Part shown: piece by piece, positions 1 to 10,952 of the stretch
Layout: each line of letters begins with the position of its first letter
Numbering within the stretch: the first letter of the stretch is position 1
Assembly (NCBI GenBank): GCA_963678705.1
Contig: OY783209.1
Location: 8,370,001-8,434,000, forward strand
Direction of reading: 5' to 3'
DNA from: Panorpa germanica
Lineage: Eukaryota; Arthropoda; Insecta; Mecoptera; Panorpidae
DNA length: 64,000 nt
Translations under genes and position numbers: made by a program
Notes under the pieces: generated by a model
Database searches by the model: none
What the model saw: only the letters and a program-made list of their open reading frames with translations
Told to the model about the DNA's origin: nothing

Positions 1-120
1 GAACATTTGTAATTAACATTACTTTACGTTGTTCCAGTATTTTCTTATACACTTCTAATAGTACACCATTTTTTTGTTTATTTAGAGTTTCTGGACTTAA
101 TATAATAGGATCATTCGAAT
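1..120 (-). CDS. LAP1-like gene, exon 4 (runs off the window)
   Basis: Preceded by a T-rich acceptor (TTTTTTTTAG, ending at 121). It encodes NSNDPIILSPETLNK and then NGVLLEVYKKILEQRKVML, a helix followed by a hydrophobic strand as in the lumenal AAA-like fold. The reading frame is open to base 1, so the gene continues to the left. Confidence 0.75.
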
Positions 121-1007
121 CTAAAAAAAATGTAAGAGTAATGTCAATTCAATATATCTCCGTATTGGTAATATTAAAATGCGATGCATACTCAATTGTC
201 TAGCTGCAATATTAGCTACTTCGGATGCGATTTTGTGTGAAATTGTATCATCATTTTGATCTAAATTCAAGAAAAGGAATACAGAAGGTCTAGTTGGTAA
301 ATCATCAATTACGCTACGTATACCAGATACTAATTTTGGCCAAGTATCGAGATCTTGTGAAGGAAATTGCCTTTTTATATTTCTAACTTCATCTTCGATG
401 GTTCTTTTATTTTCGATATTATTAGAAGCAAGAGTATAAGAAACCATTACATAGATTGCAAAAAGGCCGATTATTGCAGTACTCCAAATTAAATACGAAC
501 AGGAATTATCGTTAAAGATGTTAGTTAAATTATTTTGATCGTCTTCGGAAAATGATTGATCAAGCACCTTAACTTTACGTATTGGTATATGATGTAGATC
601 TTCTGCTCTTTCATAATCTTCTTCATCATTATCGATTTCATTATATCTTGAACCTCGATCACTGTTAAATAAAAACTAAATATTGTTTTTGGACAATTCT
701 ATATTAATTGTCAATGGCTAAGCTAAATATAAATGCAATAAAAACCTATATGCAGTATCTTCGGAATAATTTTTATGTGTATTAGATTTATCTACAGCAG
801 AGGAGGAGCGAGTTTTTGAAGTATATATTGATGAGCTCATGGTAATTGGATCAACTGTAATCATTTGTTTGACGTATCTGTCAATAGCACGTCGGGCCTT
901 TGGTCCTGAAGGTTTTTCCTAGAAATATTTTAAAAGTTCTGTTTTATGTATATGTGTGGGAGTTCTTCAAATTTTTAAATATTACTTACAATATTTGTAT
1001 TATTCAT
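1..1007 (-). CDS. Torsin-interacting protein (LAP1/TOR1AIP-like), 5' part of gene, four exons
   Basis: Partial gene: join on the minus strand of 1007-990, 918-746, 661-192 and 120-<1. Every junction has GT-AG sites and the phases agree. The ATG at 1007 opens a six-codon exon. The product (about 260 residues in the window) has a charged, Ser/Asp/Glu-rich N-terminal half with no recognisable fold. One membrane helix follows near residues 120-139 (YLIWSTAIIGLFAIYVMVSY), then a luminal domain beginning around TWPKLVSGIRSVIDDLPTRP and SVFLFLNLDQ, and KNGVLLEVYKKILEQRKVML in the last exon. This layout (nucleoplasmic tail, one helix, lumenal domain) is that of LAP1/LULL1, which activate the AAA+ ATPase torsin in the nuclear envelope and ER lumen. 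Assignment to the family is by remembered motif and topology, not by a search. The catalytic-arginine part of the domain would lie beyond base 1. It is divergently arranged with LYRM7. Confidence 0.78.
192..661 (-). CDS. LAP1-like gene, exon 3 (membrane helix and start of lumenal domain)
   Basis: Acceptor AG at 663-662, donor GTATGC at 191-186; 470 nt. It holds an acidic stretch (NDEEDYERAEDL), the single membrane segment, and the first part of the lumenal domain (DLDTWPKLVSGIRSV, PSVFLFLNL). The downstream splice to 120 restores frame across a Leu-Asn junction. Confidence 0.8.
746..918 (-). CDS. LAP1-like gene, exon 2
   Basis: Acceptor TTTCCTAG-type at 919-920, donor GT at 745-744; 173 nt. 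It encodes a Ser/Thr- and Lys/Arg-rich segment (for example KARRAIDRYVKQMITVDP). It ends after two bases of a Ser codon that the next exon completes. Confidence 0.72.
990..1007 (-). CDS. LAP1-like gene, exon 1 (18 nt)
   Basis: Encodes MNNTNI and ends at a strong GTAAGT donor (989-984). It joins in phase 0 to the exon at 918 (E-K-P-S-G-P). It is very short, but the ATG, donor and phase are all consistent. An upstream in-frame exon cannot be excluded. Confidence 0.65.
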
Positions 1008-1813
1008 AATACATATCCAAATGCAGGAATGAAACTACATTTATAACAAGCAATTTAAGAATACAAATACCTTCTTTATGTATAACCACTTACTTGGTAT
1101 TTTTTGAACCTGTGTCAAGTACTTAAGTGAATAATATATTTTAATTGTTACATATTATGAACTATTGTTTTTACTATACTAAAATATTTACTTATAAAAT
1201 AGATTTTTGTAAACAATTATAAAATAAGTATGCAAGAAGAGGTTAAAATCAGGTAAGTAAGTGAAACAGGTGAAAGTGGGTGATTTTGATACATAAAAAT
1301 ATTGAAATCAACAAAATGCAATCGCTTCGCAGCTTTAAAACAATGGGAAGGAAAGTTAACTGAGTTAATCAACTTTTACTTATCATATATACAGCAGAAT
1401 GGAATATACCTATTGAAATTTCATCTGTCACATTATTCCAGACAATTTTAGAGATAATATCAGATAATATCCTCTGGCAATCTCTGGTTTCATTTCTGGA
1501 TTGAATTGTACATCCCCGGCAATAGGTGGAAGCATTTGAACTGCACGTCCTACAGATTTCTACCAACAGATGGAAACAGATGGAAATGTGTGGAAATGAT
1601 GGAGGGAACGATTACAAAATGTCAAATTTTTTCTAAAAAGTAAAAACGAAAAATAAATAACGTCTTAATGAGTATTAATTATTATTTGATAAAAATCATT
1701 GAATAGTGTAACCCACAGACTTGCCACTGCTTGCCTCAGTTAAAAGTGTAACCATATAAATTTATGTTAATGGAAAAAATTATATAATTTTAATTACAAT
1801 ATAACAAACAATT
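1008..1813. promoter_or_regulatory. Divergent intergenic region between LAP1-like gene and LYRM7 (probable bidirectional promoter)
   Basis: The two ATGs (1007 minus, 1814 plus) are 806 bp apart and point away from each other. The interval is AT-rich. A clear TATA box at a convincing distance was not identified. It contains a short tandem motif (AGATGGAAAC / GATGGAAATG) at 1567-1605 and a zinc-finger-like open frame at 1369-1566. A shared promoter is inferred from geometry only. Confidence 0.4.
1369..1566 (-). pseudogene. Decayed Cys-rich zinc-finger-like fragment
   Basis: An open minus-strand frame with no ATG reads EICRTCSSNASTYCRGC and then RDCQRILSDIISKIVWNNVT. CxxC-x7-CxxC followed by a CQR motif resembles the first half of a MYND finger. 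CRTC plus ILSDIIS also recalls a ZAD domain whose second Cys pair is lost. An acceptor-like TTGGTAG sits just before it and a possible GTATAT donor inside it. No partner exon was recognised in the small space before the LAP1-like gene. It is most likely a relic; a coding exon of an unrecognised gene is possible. Confidence 0.2.
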
Positions 1814-1834
1814 ATGACTCTACTAAGACGGGAA
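1814..1834 (+). CDS. LYRM7: LYRM7 exon 1
   Basis: ATG plus six codons (MTLLRRE), ending at a perfect GTAAGT donor. Phase 0 to exon 2. Confidence 0.85.
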
Positions 1835-2370
1835 GTAAGTATTATATTAAAATGTATATAAAGAATTATAAGTTGTACTATTTGTGGTATATTTTAATTA
1901 ATATAAACTTTAATTAGGTTCTCCGATGTTTTAAAAATTTGCATCGTACTAGAGAATCAGTTTTTGCAGGTGACGATAAGGCATTGAAGGCAGCAAGAAC
2001 TAAAATTAATGAAGAATTTTCAAAAAATAAGCATGTTACAAATGTTGATTCTATAACTGAACTGGTATCTCTCGGTGTATCTGTTCAACAGGAACTTAAG
2101 AAATCTGTAATACAAGCAGTAGAAGTCAGTTCTGGAAAATTTGGTAATGTTACTTAAATAAACTACTTGCTATATATCTATCTCTTAGGCTACTTCTCCT
2201 ACATTTGTACTAGAGTATAATATTGTGTCGTTAATTTATAAATTTCATTCATTACAGAAGCAAAAATTACTCCAGACACCCTCAAACTTGATAATGTAAT
2301 GTTCAAAGATATGCCCGATGACGCTTATGTTAAAAGAAAAAAATGTAAACCAAATAAATCCAAAAATTGA
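1814..2370 (+). CDS. LYRM7: Complex III assembly factor LYRM7 (MZM1 homologue), complete, three exons
   Basis: Join 1814-1834, 1918-2143, 2258-2370; all GT-AG, phases consistent, 119 residues. The LYR-type start MTLLRREVLRCFKNLHRTRE is followed by KALKAARTKINEEFSKNK and SLGVSVQQELKKSVIQAV, matching the LYRM7 pattern (VLxxFKxLHRTRxxVF, then ARxKINEEF, then KSVIQ). Human LYRM7 is 104 residues, so length fits; the extra residues are a basic tail (KRKKCKPNKSKN). The family protein is a matrix chaperone that holds the Rieske iron-sulfur protein before insertion into cytochrome bc1. AATAAA-type signals lie at 2381-2386 and about 2424, just after the stop. It is divergent from the LAP1-like gene and convergent with the receptor gene. 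Confidence 0.93.
1918..2143 (+). CDS. LYRM7: LYRM7 exon 2 (core LYR helices)
   Basis: Acceptor TTTAATTAG at 1909-1917, donor GTAATG at 2144. Encodes VLRCFKNLHRT through SSGKF, the conserved helical bundle. Ends after one base of a Glu codon. Confidence 0.93.
2258..2370 (+). CDS. LYRM7: LYRM7 exon 3 (C-terminal tail)
   Basis: Acceptor CATTACAG at 2250-2257. Encodes AKITPDTLKLDNVMFKDMP and a Lys-rich tail to TGA at 2368-2370. LYRM7 proteins end with a similar variable segment. Confidence 0.88.
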
Positions 2371-4507
2371 TTAGGTGATTAATAAATGTAGATGGTAGGA
2401 AAAGAACTGTACATAGTGGTCAATAATAAAACAACTTATTTATTTACAAAAATTATGTTTATTATTAGTTTTGTTTAAAATTGTTTTCAGTGACAAGTAT
2501 AAACAACAATTATTTATATTTTATATTACATAATTCGAATTTATACTCAATAATATGCAATATCTTAATTCAACGATATTTCGGCAGCATCATATATATT
2601 TTTCTATAACATAAATTATGAAATTATCTCTTTGAAGTTTTACTCCATACACTATTTATTTACAAAAGTGATAACAAATATTAAATACGTATTTTTGTCT
2701 ATCAATAAATTATTAATAATAATATAAGACATTTTATAAAACAAAATAACTGTTTCATAATTTTTAAGGTACACAATTCACGTAAAATATTTAATATTTT
2801 CTCTCCATATCGATTTATTTATTATTATTTATATTCATATACAAATATTTTTGTTTTAATATAAAGAAATATATAACCAAGTATTCAATGAAGATTACTT
2901 AAGATATGTTTGATTTAAAATAAAATGAATGCATAATTTTGAGCATATTTTATTTATAAAATTAATTTTGGTTATTTTTCCAATTTATATATTTTTCATA
3001 TTTTATTGTATATTTTTTAATTTAATATTTTCTATACTTATAATTATTTATCTAAATTATAACGTTTAAATACCTAATGTTCTTAAAAATAGTCGATGAT
3101 TCTATTACTCTAACGGTTAGTTCAAAATTTGGAAGATTTTCCTTGTGAGGAAGCAAATTTTCATTTAGACCAAATACAGTAAATAGTAGTTTTTTGGTTT
3201 TGACAATTTGTTAGCTTACAAATATGGCTCTTTCCTTGGTTCTGAAGAATATTCACAAACGGGAAATTAATTCTAAATATCAAATGCATACAATCTTTTA
3301 TTGATTAGTTAAAACTATTTATTTCCACAAAAAATTGAAAAGACAAATAAAATGTTTGCTTTATGGGAAAGATTTTCTAAAGTCTACTAGAAATTTTACT
3401 CAGTATGTGGGATGAGAATTTAATCTGACAAAGAAAGGGAAAACAAAATCTATTAGAAATGACCTGCAAAGTTCTCATCACAATTAATTATATATAATTG
3501 TTCTATAAATTGAATTCTAGATAGGATTCCATCAACCTCTATAGATGTAGCTTAAAATTCTCACTCAAAATGATTGGATAAGAAAAAAAATATGCAATTA
3601 TATAATTATATAAAAATACTATTGTAAACATTTAAAATGTTTTTGCAATGGAAATTTTAAAATTTTGAACACGATATTGTTCTATATCTAAAATATTATC
3701 TACATATTAGTACCATATGAACTATTAATATATATGTAAATATTATCGATATAATCCCAGGTTGTACCGTAAATTATAAAAAATAGTTACAGAAAAGTTA
3801 AAATAATAAAAGCTAGACTTTAAATAATTTTTATGGAATAATGTTGTAATATATTAATGTTCATAAATTTAAATACAGAAAGGCTTCCATTAAATTAATT
3901 TTAATTACATAAAATAAGAACTGTAAATCGTATGGTGCAATTATTTTTAATGTTTTTAATAAGCCAAAGGGCCAAGTGTTAGGATCATGGAGCAATTAGA
4001 AATCGGGTGTATATTAGCTAAAAAGTATAAGATTTATGTAAACTTATTTTCTAAGAAAGCGATCATTTTAATTTTTACAATATACAGCACAACCTTATCA
4101 ACTTCAGCCATATGTAACCAATTCAAGAAATTTTAGCCCATCTTAAAGTATTCACCAATCTTGTTCAATTTTTTTGTATCTATGCATAAATATTAATAGT
4201 TTTCATATAGTATTTCTTCTGCATCTTCCTTAAACGTCAATTCCGCATGACAAATTTATTCTTAAGATTGATTTGTGCAGAAAACTTCATTACTGCATTG
4301 GAATTTATGGAAAGTTCATAACAAATCATATGTGTTCTATCGATGTTATGTTAAATTAGAAACCCAGTGCCAAACATTTTGACTAATACTTCGTACGTAC
4401 AAGCAAAGTATCTCGGTAAAATGAACTTCACTTCGGTAAAACTAACTGTACCACGATGGTATTTTGTTTTATAGAATACGAGAGATTTTGAATACAAAGT
4501 GGCTACA
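2371..4507. other. Convergent intergenic DNA between LYRM7 and family A copy 1
   Basis: Very AT-rich (many poly-T and poly-A runs) after the LYRM7 3' UTR. No open frame, RNA or inverted repeat that I can support. Confidence 0.6.
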
Positions 4508-5144
4508 ATGGGCTTGTGTCCTCATTTTTTAGTGATCGATTTTTGAATTGTTGATTGAAATTGATGTTAATAAATGTGTATTGCCGTGTCTATTTTATTA
4601 AATATCTAAATATTGACGGAGATATAGTAATTAAAAATTTAAATTGTAGTTTTAGCGCTAGAAATGGTCGGCCATATTTGTATGACGTGAAATACATTTT
4701 AACGTCAGTTATTTGTTGAGTAGGTCAGTGCTATGGTAATGTTCTGTAGCTGTTAGTAGTCGAATAATCAAGTCAAATCAAAGAATAATAAGTTTTTATT
4801 TTATTTAACCCTGCTAAGGCAGACATAATATTGAAATTTTATTGTTCCTTGAAATAGCTGTAAATAATATTTGATATTTTGATATATAAGTACATATAGC
4901 AGAGATTTATGATCTGCAAGGTTGGTAACCTTACACAAGAATTGTGATGTCACATGCACTTGGAATGTGTACAACGTTGAATCCCTTTAATAATTAAAGA
5001 GACAAAATGACTTTTTTAATTGTTAATATCTCTTAACATATAAGGAGTTATTAAAAAATAATTGAACATTTGAGGTTCTAGTAACCCACTTTATCAATAT
5101 ATCGTACACTTTTATAGAAATTAAGACATAGGACACAAGCCCAT
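4508..5144 (+). mobile_element. Family A MITE, copy 1 (637 bp, full length)
   Basis: Begins ATGGGCTTGTGTCCT and ends with its reverse complement (5130-5144). The body has landmarks shared by all copies: GACGGAGATATAG, TTTTAGCGCTAGAAATGG, GTCGGCCAT, AACCCTGCTAAGGCAG and TTAATAATTAAAGAGAC. A 19-bp palindromic segment around GTAAGGTTGGTAACC is present. It has no coding capacity. Plus is defined as the orientation with CCTCATTTTTTAG after the left end. It is probably a non-autonomous DNA transposon. Confidence 0.9.
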
Positions 5145-5593
5145 TTGTAGAGATTTGGATTGAAATGGGTAAGCGTGTTCCAGGATCATTAGATATTCCA
5201 AATGGTTCACTGGGAACTGATAAGGAATCTGGGATAATTAATAATAACGATAATCAGTGGACTCAAGAGACTCGAATAGTATGCAGTCAATATTCCACCA
5301 TACGATAACTACTTTACAAATTATACTGCCCGATTTACTCACTTGCCAGTCGTTTACCGACGATAATGGATTAGAGAAATATTCTGCAGAAATCAATCAT
5401 TAATAACTAAATTACATTTTTTTATATTTAACGAACTGGTCTAGAGATTTTACTCATTTATAAACTATATTATTTATTTATTAATTAAATGTGCATTTAA
5501 AATGTTATTTTATTTCACTGTTTAATATCAATTTGTGTATATAATTATATAATTTATTATTATTTAAATGTTTTATTTTGTTTTAAACATCAT
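5145..5593. other. Short intergenic stretch before the receptor stop codon
   Basis: Holds the 3' UTR of the minus-strand receptor gene (several AATAAA-type signals on that strand, e.g. near 5470-5490) and a 47-codon plus-strand frame at 5165-5308 described separately. Confidence 0.5.
5165..5308 (+). CDS. Unrecognised 47-residue open frame next to family A copy 1
   Basis: ATG at 5165, 20 bp after the end of the transposon, reads MGKRVPGSLDIPNGSLGTDK and then ESGIINNNDNQWTQETRIV, stopping at 5306. Composition is less biased than the surrounding AT-rich DNA, and a GTATGC donor-like site follows TRI. I do not recognise the sequence. It could be a decayed exon or a TE remnant; chance is possible. 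Confidence 0.2.
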   Translation: MGKRVPGSLDIPNGSLGTDKESGIINNNDNQWTQETRIVCSQYSTIR

Positions 5594-5794
5594 TTACAAA
5601 GATGGCGGCACTACATGTGGCTTGGCAGTGGTGGAAGCTATTTCTGAAAGACGTACATCTATTGGAACTCTATCATCGTATAATGTTGGGGCTTGTAAAA
5701 TTATTCCAGCTGTTCCTACTACTACTGCTAATGTAAAAATCCAGAGAAATAGACGATCTAGTACCATAGCCACATATTTCCAATCCTCCTTTAC
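5594..5794 (-). CDS. nAChRalpha1: nAChR alpha, last exon (M4 and C terminus)
   Basis: 67 codons including TAA at 5596-5594. Encodes [59 protein letters not shown] and HVVPPSL. Confidence 0.97.
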   Translation of the reverse strand, partial: VKEDWKYVAMVLDRLFLWIFTLAVVVGTAGIILQAPTLYDDRVPIDVRLSEIASTTAKPHVVPPSL

Positions 5795-8700
5795 CTAAAA
5801 TCAATTTTTTATTATTAGTTTAGTCCATTGGGAAGTTTCACAGTAAAATACCTGCATGGTTAATGGGAGAAAGCAATGATAGGGTGAAATTTCTCCGGCA
5901 TATCGTAGAAAACATTTTTCACGTTTGTAAAAGACAAGTAATTGCCGTTTATCATTCCATGTATCATTCCTCTTTTTCCCAATTAATTTTTTCCTTAAAT
6001 ATTATGTTCAAGTAATATTTTACCCTAGTGGATTCTTCTTCCTTCCTTGTGTGATCCGCTATATAACTAACTCCATCCATCGCCTTATGAAGTTCTGGGC
6101 AATGATGCCAATGAAGCGTTCTAGGTGATTCTGCAGTTGGTTGTGTAGGAGGAGCTCCAGCAGTTGATGTAGCTGGTGGTACTCCTTGACATGGTGGAGG
6201 AGGTGGTGGAACATGAATCGTAGGGGATCCATGAATTCGACAGGCACTACTTAAAGATACCGCTTCTAATTCCCTGTAAATATATAATTAATTAAATACT
6301 TGAAATAATTAGAATCCCACTTCTGACTTATTAAATTACCTAGGTGTTAGATCTACGCCAATGGATGATATGCCTCCAAGAGGTCCAGCAGGAGATTCTC
6401 TTAATTCTAAACCATTACATGTTCGTACCATAACTCGATGAGTTCCACCAACGCTGTAATATGTAACAAATAATAAGTTGCAATAAGAGGTGAGATTATT
6501 GATTGGTCGGTTTGAGAAATAAGAAAAACTGCACCTTCTCCGATCCATTTGATAATGTGGTCTCCGCATCACCAAGAGGCGTGGCAGTACGTGGATAAAC
6601 ACTCTTTTGACCCAAGGTGCCATTGTATGGGTTTGCGGAGAACGGAAATGTACGTTAAGAACTACAACAGTGACGCATATACTGAAACAATAATAATTTT
6701 AATTTTTTGTACAAAATATTTCGTTTAAAATGATTTCAATTTTTTTTACCATTACCTGAAAGTGTCTAAGATCATTGTGAATAATACAAATTTTCCAAGG
6801 AGTGGTACTACCAGAGATGTTGGAGGAATAATTTCAGCCAAGAGAAGGAAGAACACAGTAAGAGACAGAAGAATGGAAATACTCAAGCTGACCTTTAATT
6901 ATAAAGCAATATTAACATTATCAACTCTGGTAATTTACCTAACAAACTTCTGGTTAAAATTAACTAAATTACTTACCTTTTCTCCGCTATCCGATGGCAG
7001 ATAAAATACCAGAACAGTGAGGAATGATATACCCATACAGGGAATTATTAAATTCACTGTATAGAATAATGTTTTCCGTCGCATTGTTATGTTGAAAGTG
7101 ATATCTAAGTATGGCTCGTCGCAGCAAGTATAAAATTTTTCGTTTCTGAAAATAAAAATCCATCATTACAATAATTGCATTTGAATTTTATGGTATAATT
7201 TCGTAGGTTTGTAACTTAGATATGTTAAGTAGAGACACAAACAAAATACATTTGCGTATGCTGATTATAAATTCTAAACATTTCCCCGGTGAAGTAGATC
7301 TATTTATATTCTGTACTTGTAATTGAACCATACAAATCTTGGCATCTATGAATAATGTATTCTATTTCAAGTACAAATGTCATAATCCATTTTTCCTATG
7401 AATAATATACATTTCTGTCAGGTATGTCGAAGTATTTTGAGATATGGAAAGTGACATATCATCAATGGGGTGAGTGAAGCAGTCGCTATAGAGTAGAAAC
7501 TGTGCCGGTAAATAGTGAGATAATCTAATAAAACATACAATATTTGATATTAAAAGTAACATCGTATAATCATCATGAATGAGTTACTAAGTTGAACTAA
7601 TGGATCTTTCATATATCCGTTCAAATCGCGATAATAAAGCGGTAGTAAGCAGAGATAATAGTAGTAAGATGTCTTCGTTTAAGATATTCTCTTAGTTCAC
7701 GTTACCACTTAAATGGTAAACTCTATGGCGTCCTAATGATCACTTCAGCTACTAATGACATTAATCAGTCAAACAAGTTTAGAGCTAAACTTTAATAATT
7801 AATAAACAATTTCTTCAATTAGTCTTGATTACTTGTGTTTAAGTTTTGGCAGGCGTGTCTGTGTAAGGGTTTATAAATAATAATAATTATGTTAATTTAA
7901 ATACATACATAATTTAAAAATTGTCATAAAACGTTGTATTTCAGATAACATTGTTCACGTAACTTTGGTTATGTTCAGTAAATATTAAATACGCGTAACT
8001 GTGTTTAGAGGGTGTTAGCAAACTTACAGCAATTAAAGAACACTTAAAGTTCTGTTACAGTTTAAACTCTTATCAACTATTGATTTATTAAAGATACCTT
8101 TTCAATAGTAATATTATTTAAATTACGATACAGTAGCAATCTCAGTCTATCGTTATAAAATATTACTTTTACATAAATTTACAACGATGGGAGAAGAGGG
8201 TGAGAAAAGTAGTCTTTTAAAACACCTCACACCCTACCGATTCATTTAATTTGAATAATCTCAAGAGACAACTTATAATAATTGAATAATATTTTATTTC
8301 CTAACTCTTGAGATATCAGAAGTGGGACGCTCAGTTTACGCCTATATTCAGACTACTTTTTATGAGAGTGTCGCAAGTAATTAAAAAGCAATATACTTTA
8401 CAAGCGATGAACATTACTTCCTGTTGTAGTCATTTATTTCCGGTTTGATTTTACAGATGACATTTTCATTTTACGGCCAAATGACTTCCGCCCACTTTAA
8501 TTAATTCATGTCTTGGCAACTTATACCTTTTGTAACTTCCTTTTCTTTCCTAATTGGATTAAAATCTCACGGCATAGCTTTATTTTCTACAACGGTTTTA
8601 ACTGGAGAATAGGGTTGAGAATATTATGTCGAAATATATTTATATTGATGTATATTTCTTAAATTATACTCGTACAAGCAGAAAGTTTCCATATAAAAGA

Positions 8701-10856
8701 AATCCTGTGACGTCGACGTAGATACGAGTTAAGGTGAAACGATATTTGGCCATTTTTTCTAGCGAAATTTAGATGGCGAATAACTTAATAAAAATAACTT
8801 TTGAAAATTAATATTATTAATTAACAGCAATATTATTAATATATAAATGTTATTTTTGCGGTTCCATTCATTAAAAGTAAGTGGAAGAAAACTTAAAATG
8901 TAGATACGTTATTCATTTAACTAATTGCAGCTTTAGATTTTGATTCGCGTTTATAGTTTCTTAAATAAAACGATTTAAACATAAAAAAACATGGTCTTTT
9001 GATAATATTTAACCTGCTGTATAGTATCGCCATCTATATTTCGCTAGAAAAAATGGCCAAGTATCGTTTCACCTTAAAGAAAAATTAGTAATTACTGAAT
9101 AATAATAATTAAACTTTTGGAACTGCATATAATCCTTCACTTAGTCATTAGTGAACTACCAATCTTAAAAGATCGAATCACAGTGCAGGCAGAGTTCGAT
9201 GAATTTTTTCAATGTTCCACCACTAGTTATAGACTTTCTTTTCAAATAAGCACAATTATTTTTTTATTGTACTTTTAAGAGAATTGAAGAAATGAAATTG
9301 AATCATTTAGAAGATATAAATAATATTAAAATAATTTACAATCGTTATTCTTTAATTAAATAACGTTTCTTGTAAAATTAATTAACACGATCGTTAATAA
9401 ATTTGTTTTATAACTTATTATAAATTGTTGAGAACAAAAGAAAAAAAGGGGGCGCTAAATTAAATTTTAATCAGTGATAATTTTTATCAGATTTTATAAA
9501 TTATGGTTTATTTAAACGATTTTATTTATTATTTACCTTACGGCAGGAACCTCTAGGATGTCCCATTCTACGGATGTGTAGAACTCGGATAAATCGACGC
9601 CGATGTCCACTACATTGCTTCCTGACACCTCGTCAATATGACGAAGATCAACCTAAAATTGAATAATTATTTTTAGTAACTGTTATATAGGTTGCAGAAT
9701 TTCAGGCGCGTTAATGGAGTATTAAATAATTAGAGTGTTTTAGGTAAAGATGCTATTGAAGATAGAATTATACATATTTATCAAATTATAGAAAGATAGG
9801 CCATGGAAAAATAAGTGTATTTTAAATAAAAGAAAATGTTTTAAAGTTCTTTTTATTGTTTTAGGACAATATTTAGTGAAATTTTTATAACATACGAGTT
9901 TCCACATTTTCTAAACTTTATTCTTTCAGAAAATACAAGATTCAGTCTAGTATAAGACCTCCTTAATATTTAATAGAGATAGTACTAGTAGTAAACATCA
10001 CAGGCGCAGTTTGTATAACTTACTGGTAGTAGTGGTTGCAGTAACTTTAGGCGATGTTGAACTCGATTACATGATGAAGGTACTATTAGTTGCATAACTC
10101 CAGGCGCTTCTTTACAAGTAGTATTTTTATTTGAATTTATAAACTATATTGCTGGTTTAACATTGTTTATGCTTACATTAAAACTAATTAGAAAGGGATG
10201 AGTCGCTATTAAAATTAGTAACTATGTGGTTTTACCACAGAATCGTTTCAATTCTTTAGCGATATTTACTGAACTGTCTTTAGAAGATTCAAGAGAGATA
10301 TAAATAAATGTTTCAGACTAGATTATAATTATTTATCAGTAATGAGAAACCTCTTAAATCAAGCGTAAGCGTTTTTAAACAATAGACTTTTGAATACGCC
10401 TTTGTAATTCCTGTAGTCGTACCGGAAGCCACTATGTTTTGTCACTGAACTTTATTAATACAGAGATGATGGCGGTGCTCATAATTGCAGAGAATTGTAG
10501 CACTAAAATAATGAAGAAAATCAGGGGTGTAGTAGAGTTAATATTATTTCAAATTTTAATATACAAAACTTAAAATGAATATTGATAGTTGTGGTAGAAT
10601 ACTAACGAGCTACTGAATTGACACTGCAAAGCTTATTCATTGTTCATTGATGTTTTATTAAAAGTAAATATATATTTTATTGTTTTATTGTGTTGTCATA
10701 TGATAAAACTACACCACTGTTAAACAAGGATTTTCTCATTTTATACAAATTACAAAAGTTTTATCTGTCGTGTTAAACTTAATTAATTAGAATTATTAAA
10801 GTTTATTAAGTTGCCAGATTTCTATTTATAAATAAATCTATATATATATAAATAAA

Positions 10857-10952
<96 letters not shown>

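Noticed and set aside
5568..5798. Plus-strand open frame over 5568-5798
   Set aside because: It is the mirror of the last receptor exon, whose minus-strand translation is a clear M4 segment with splice acceptor and stop.
10505..10720. Possible small inverted-repeat element (GGTGTAGTA / ACTACACC)
   Set aside because: The arms are only about 9 bp, not above chance in this composition.
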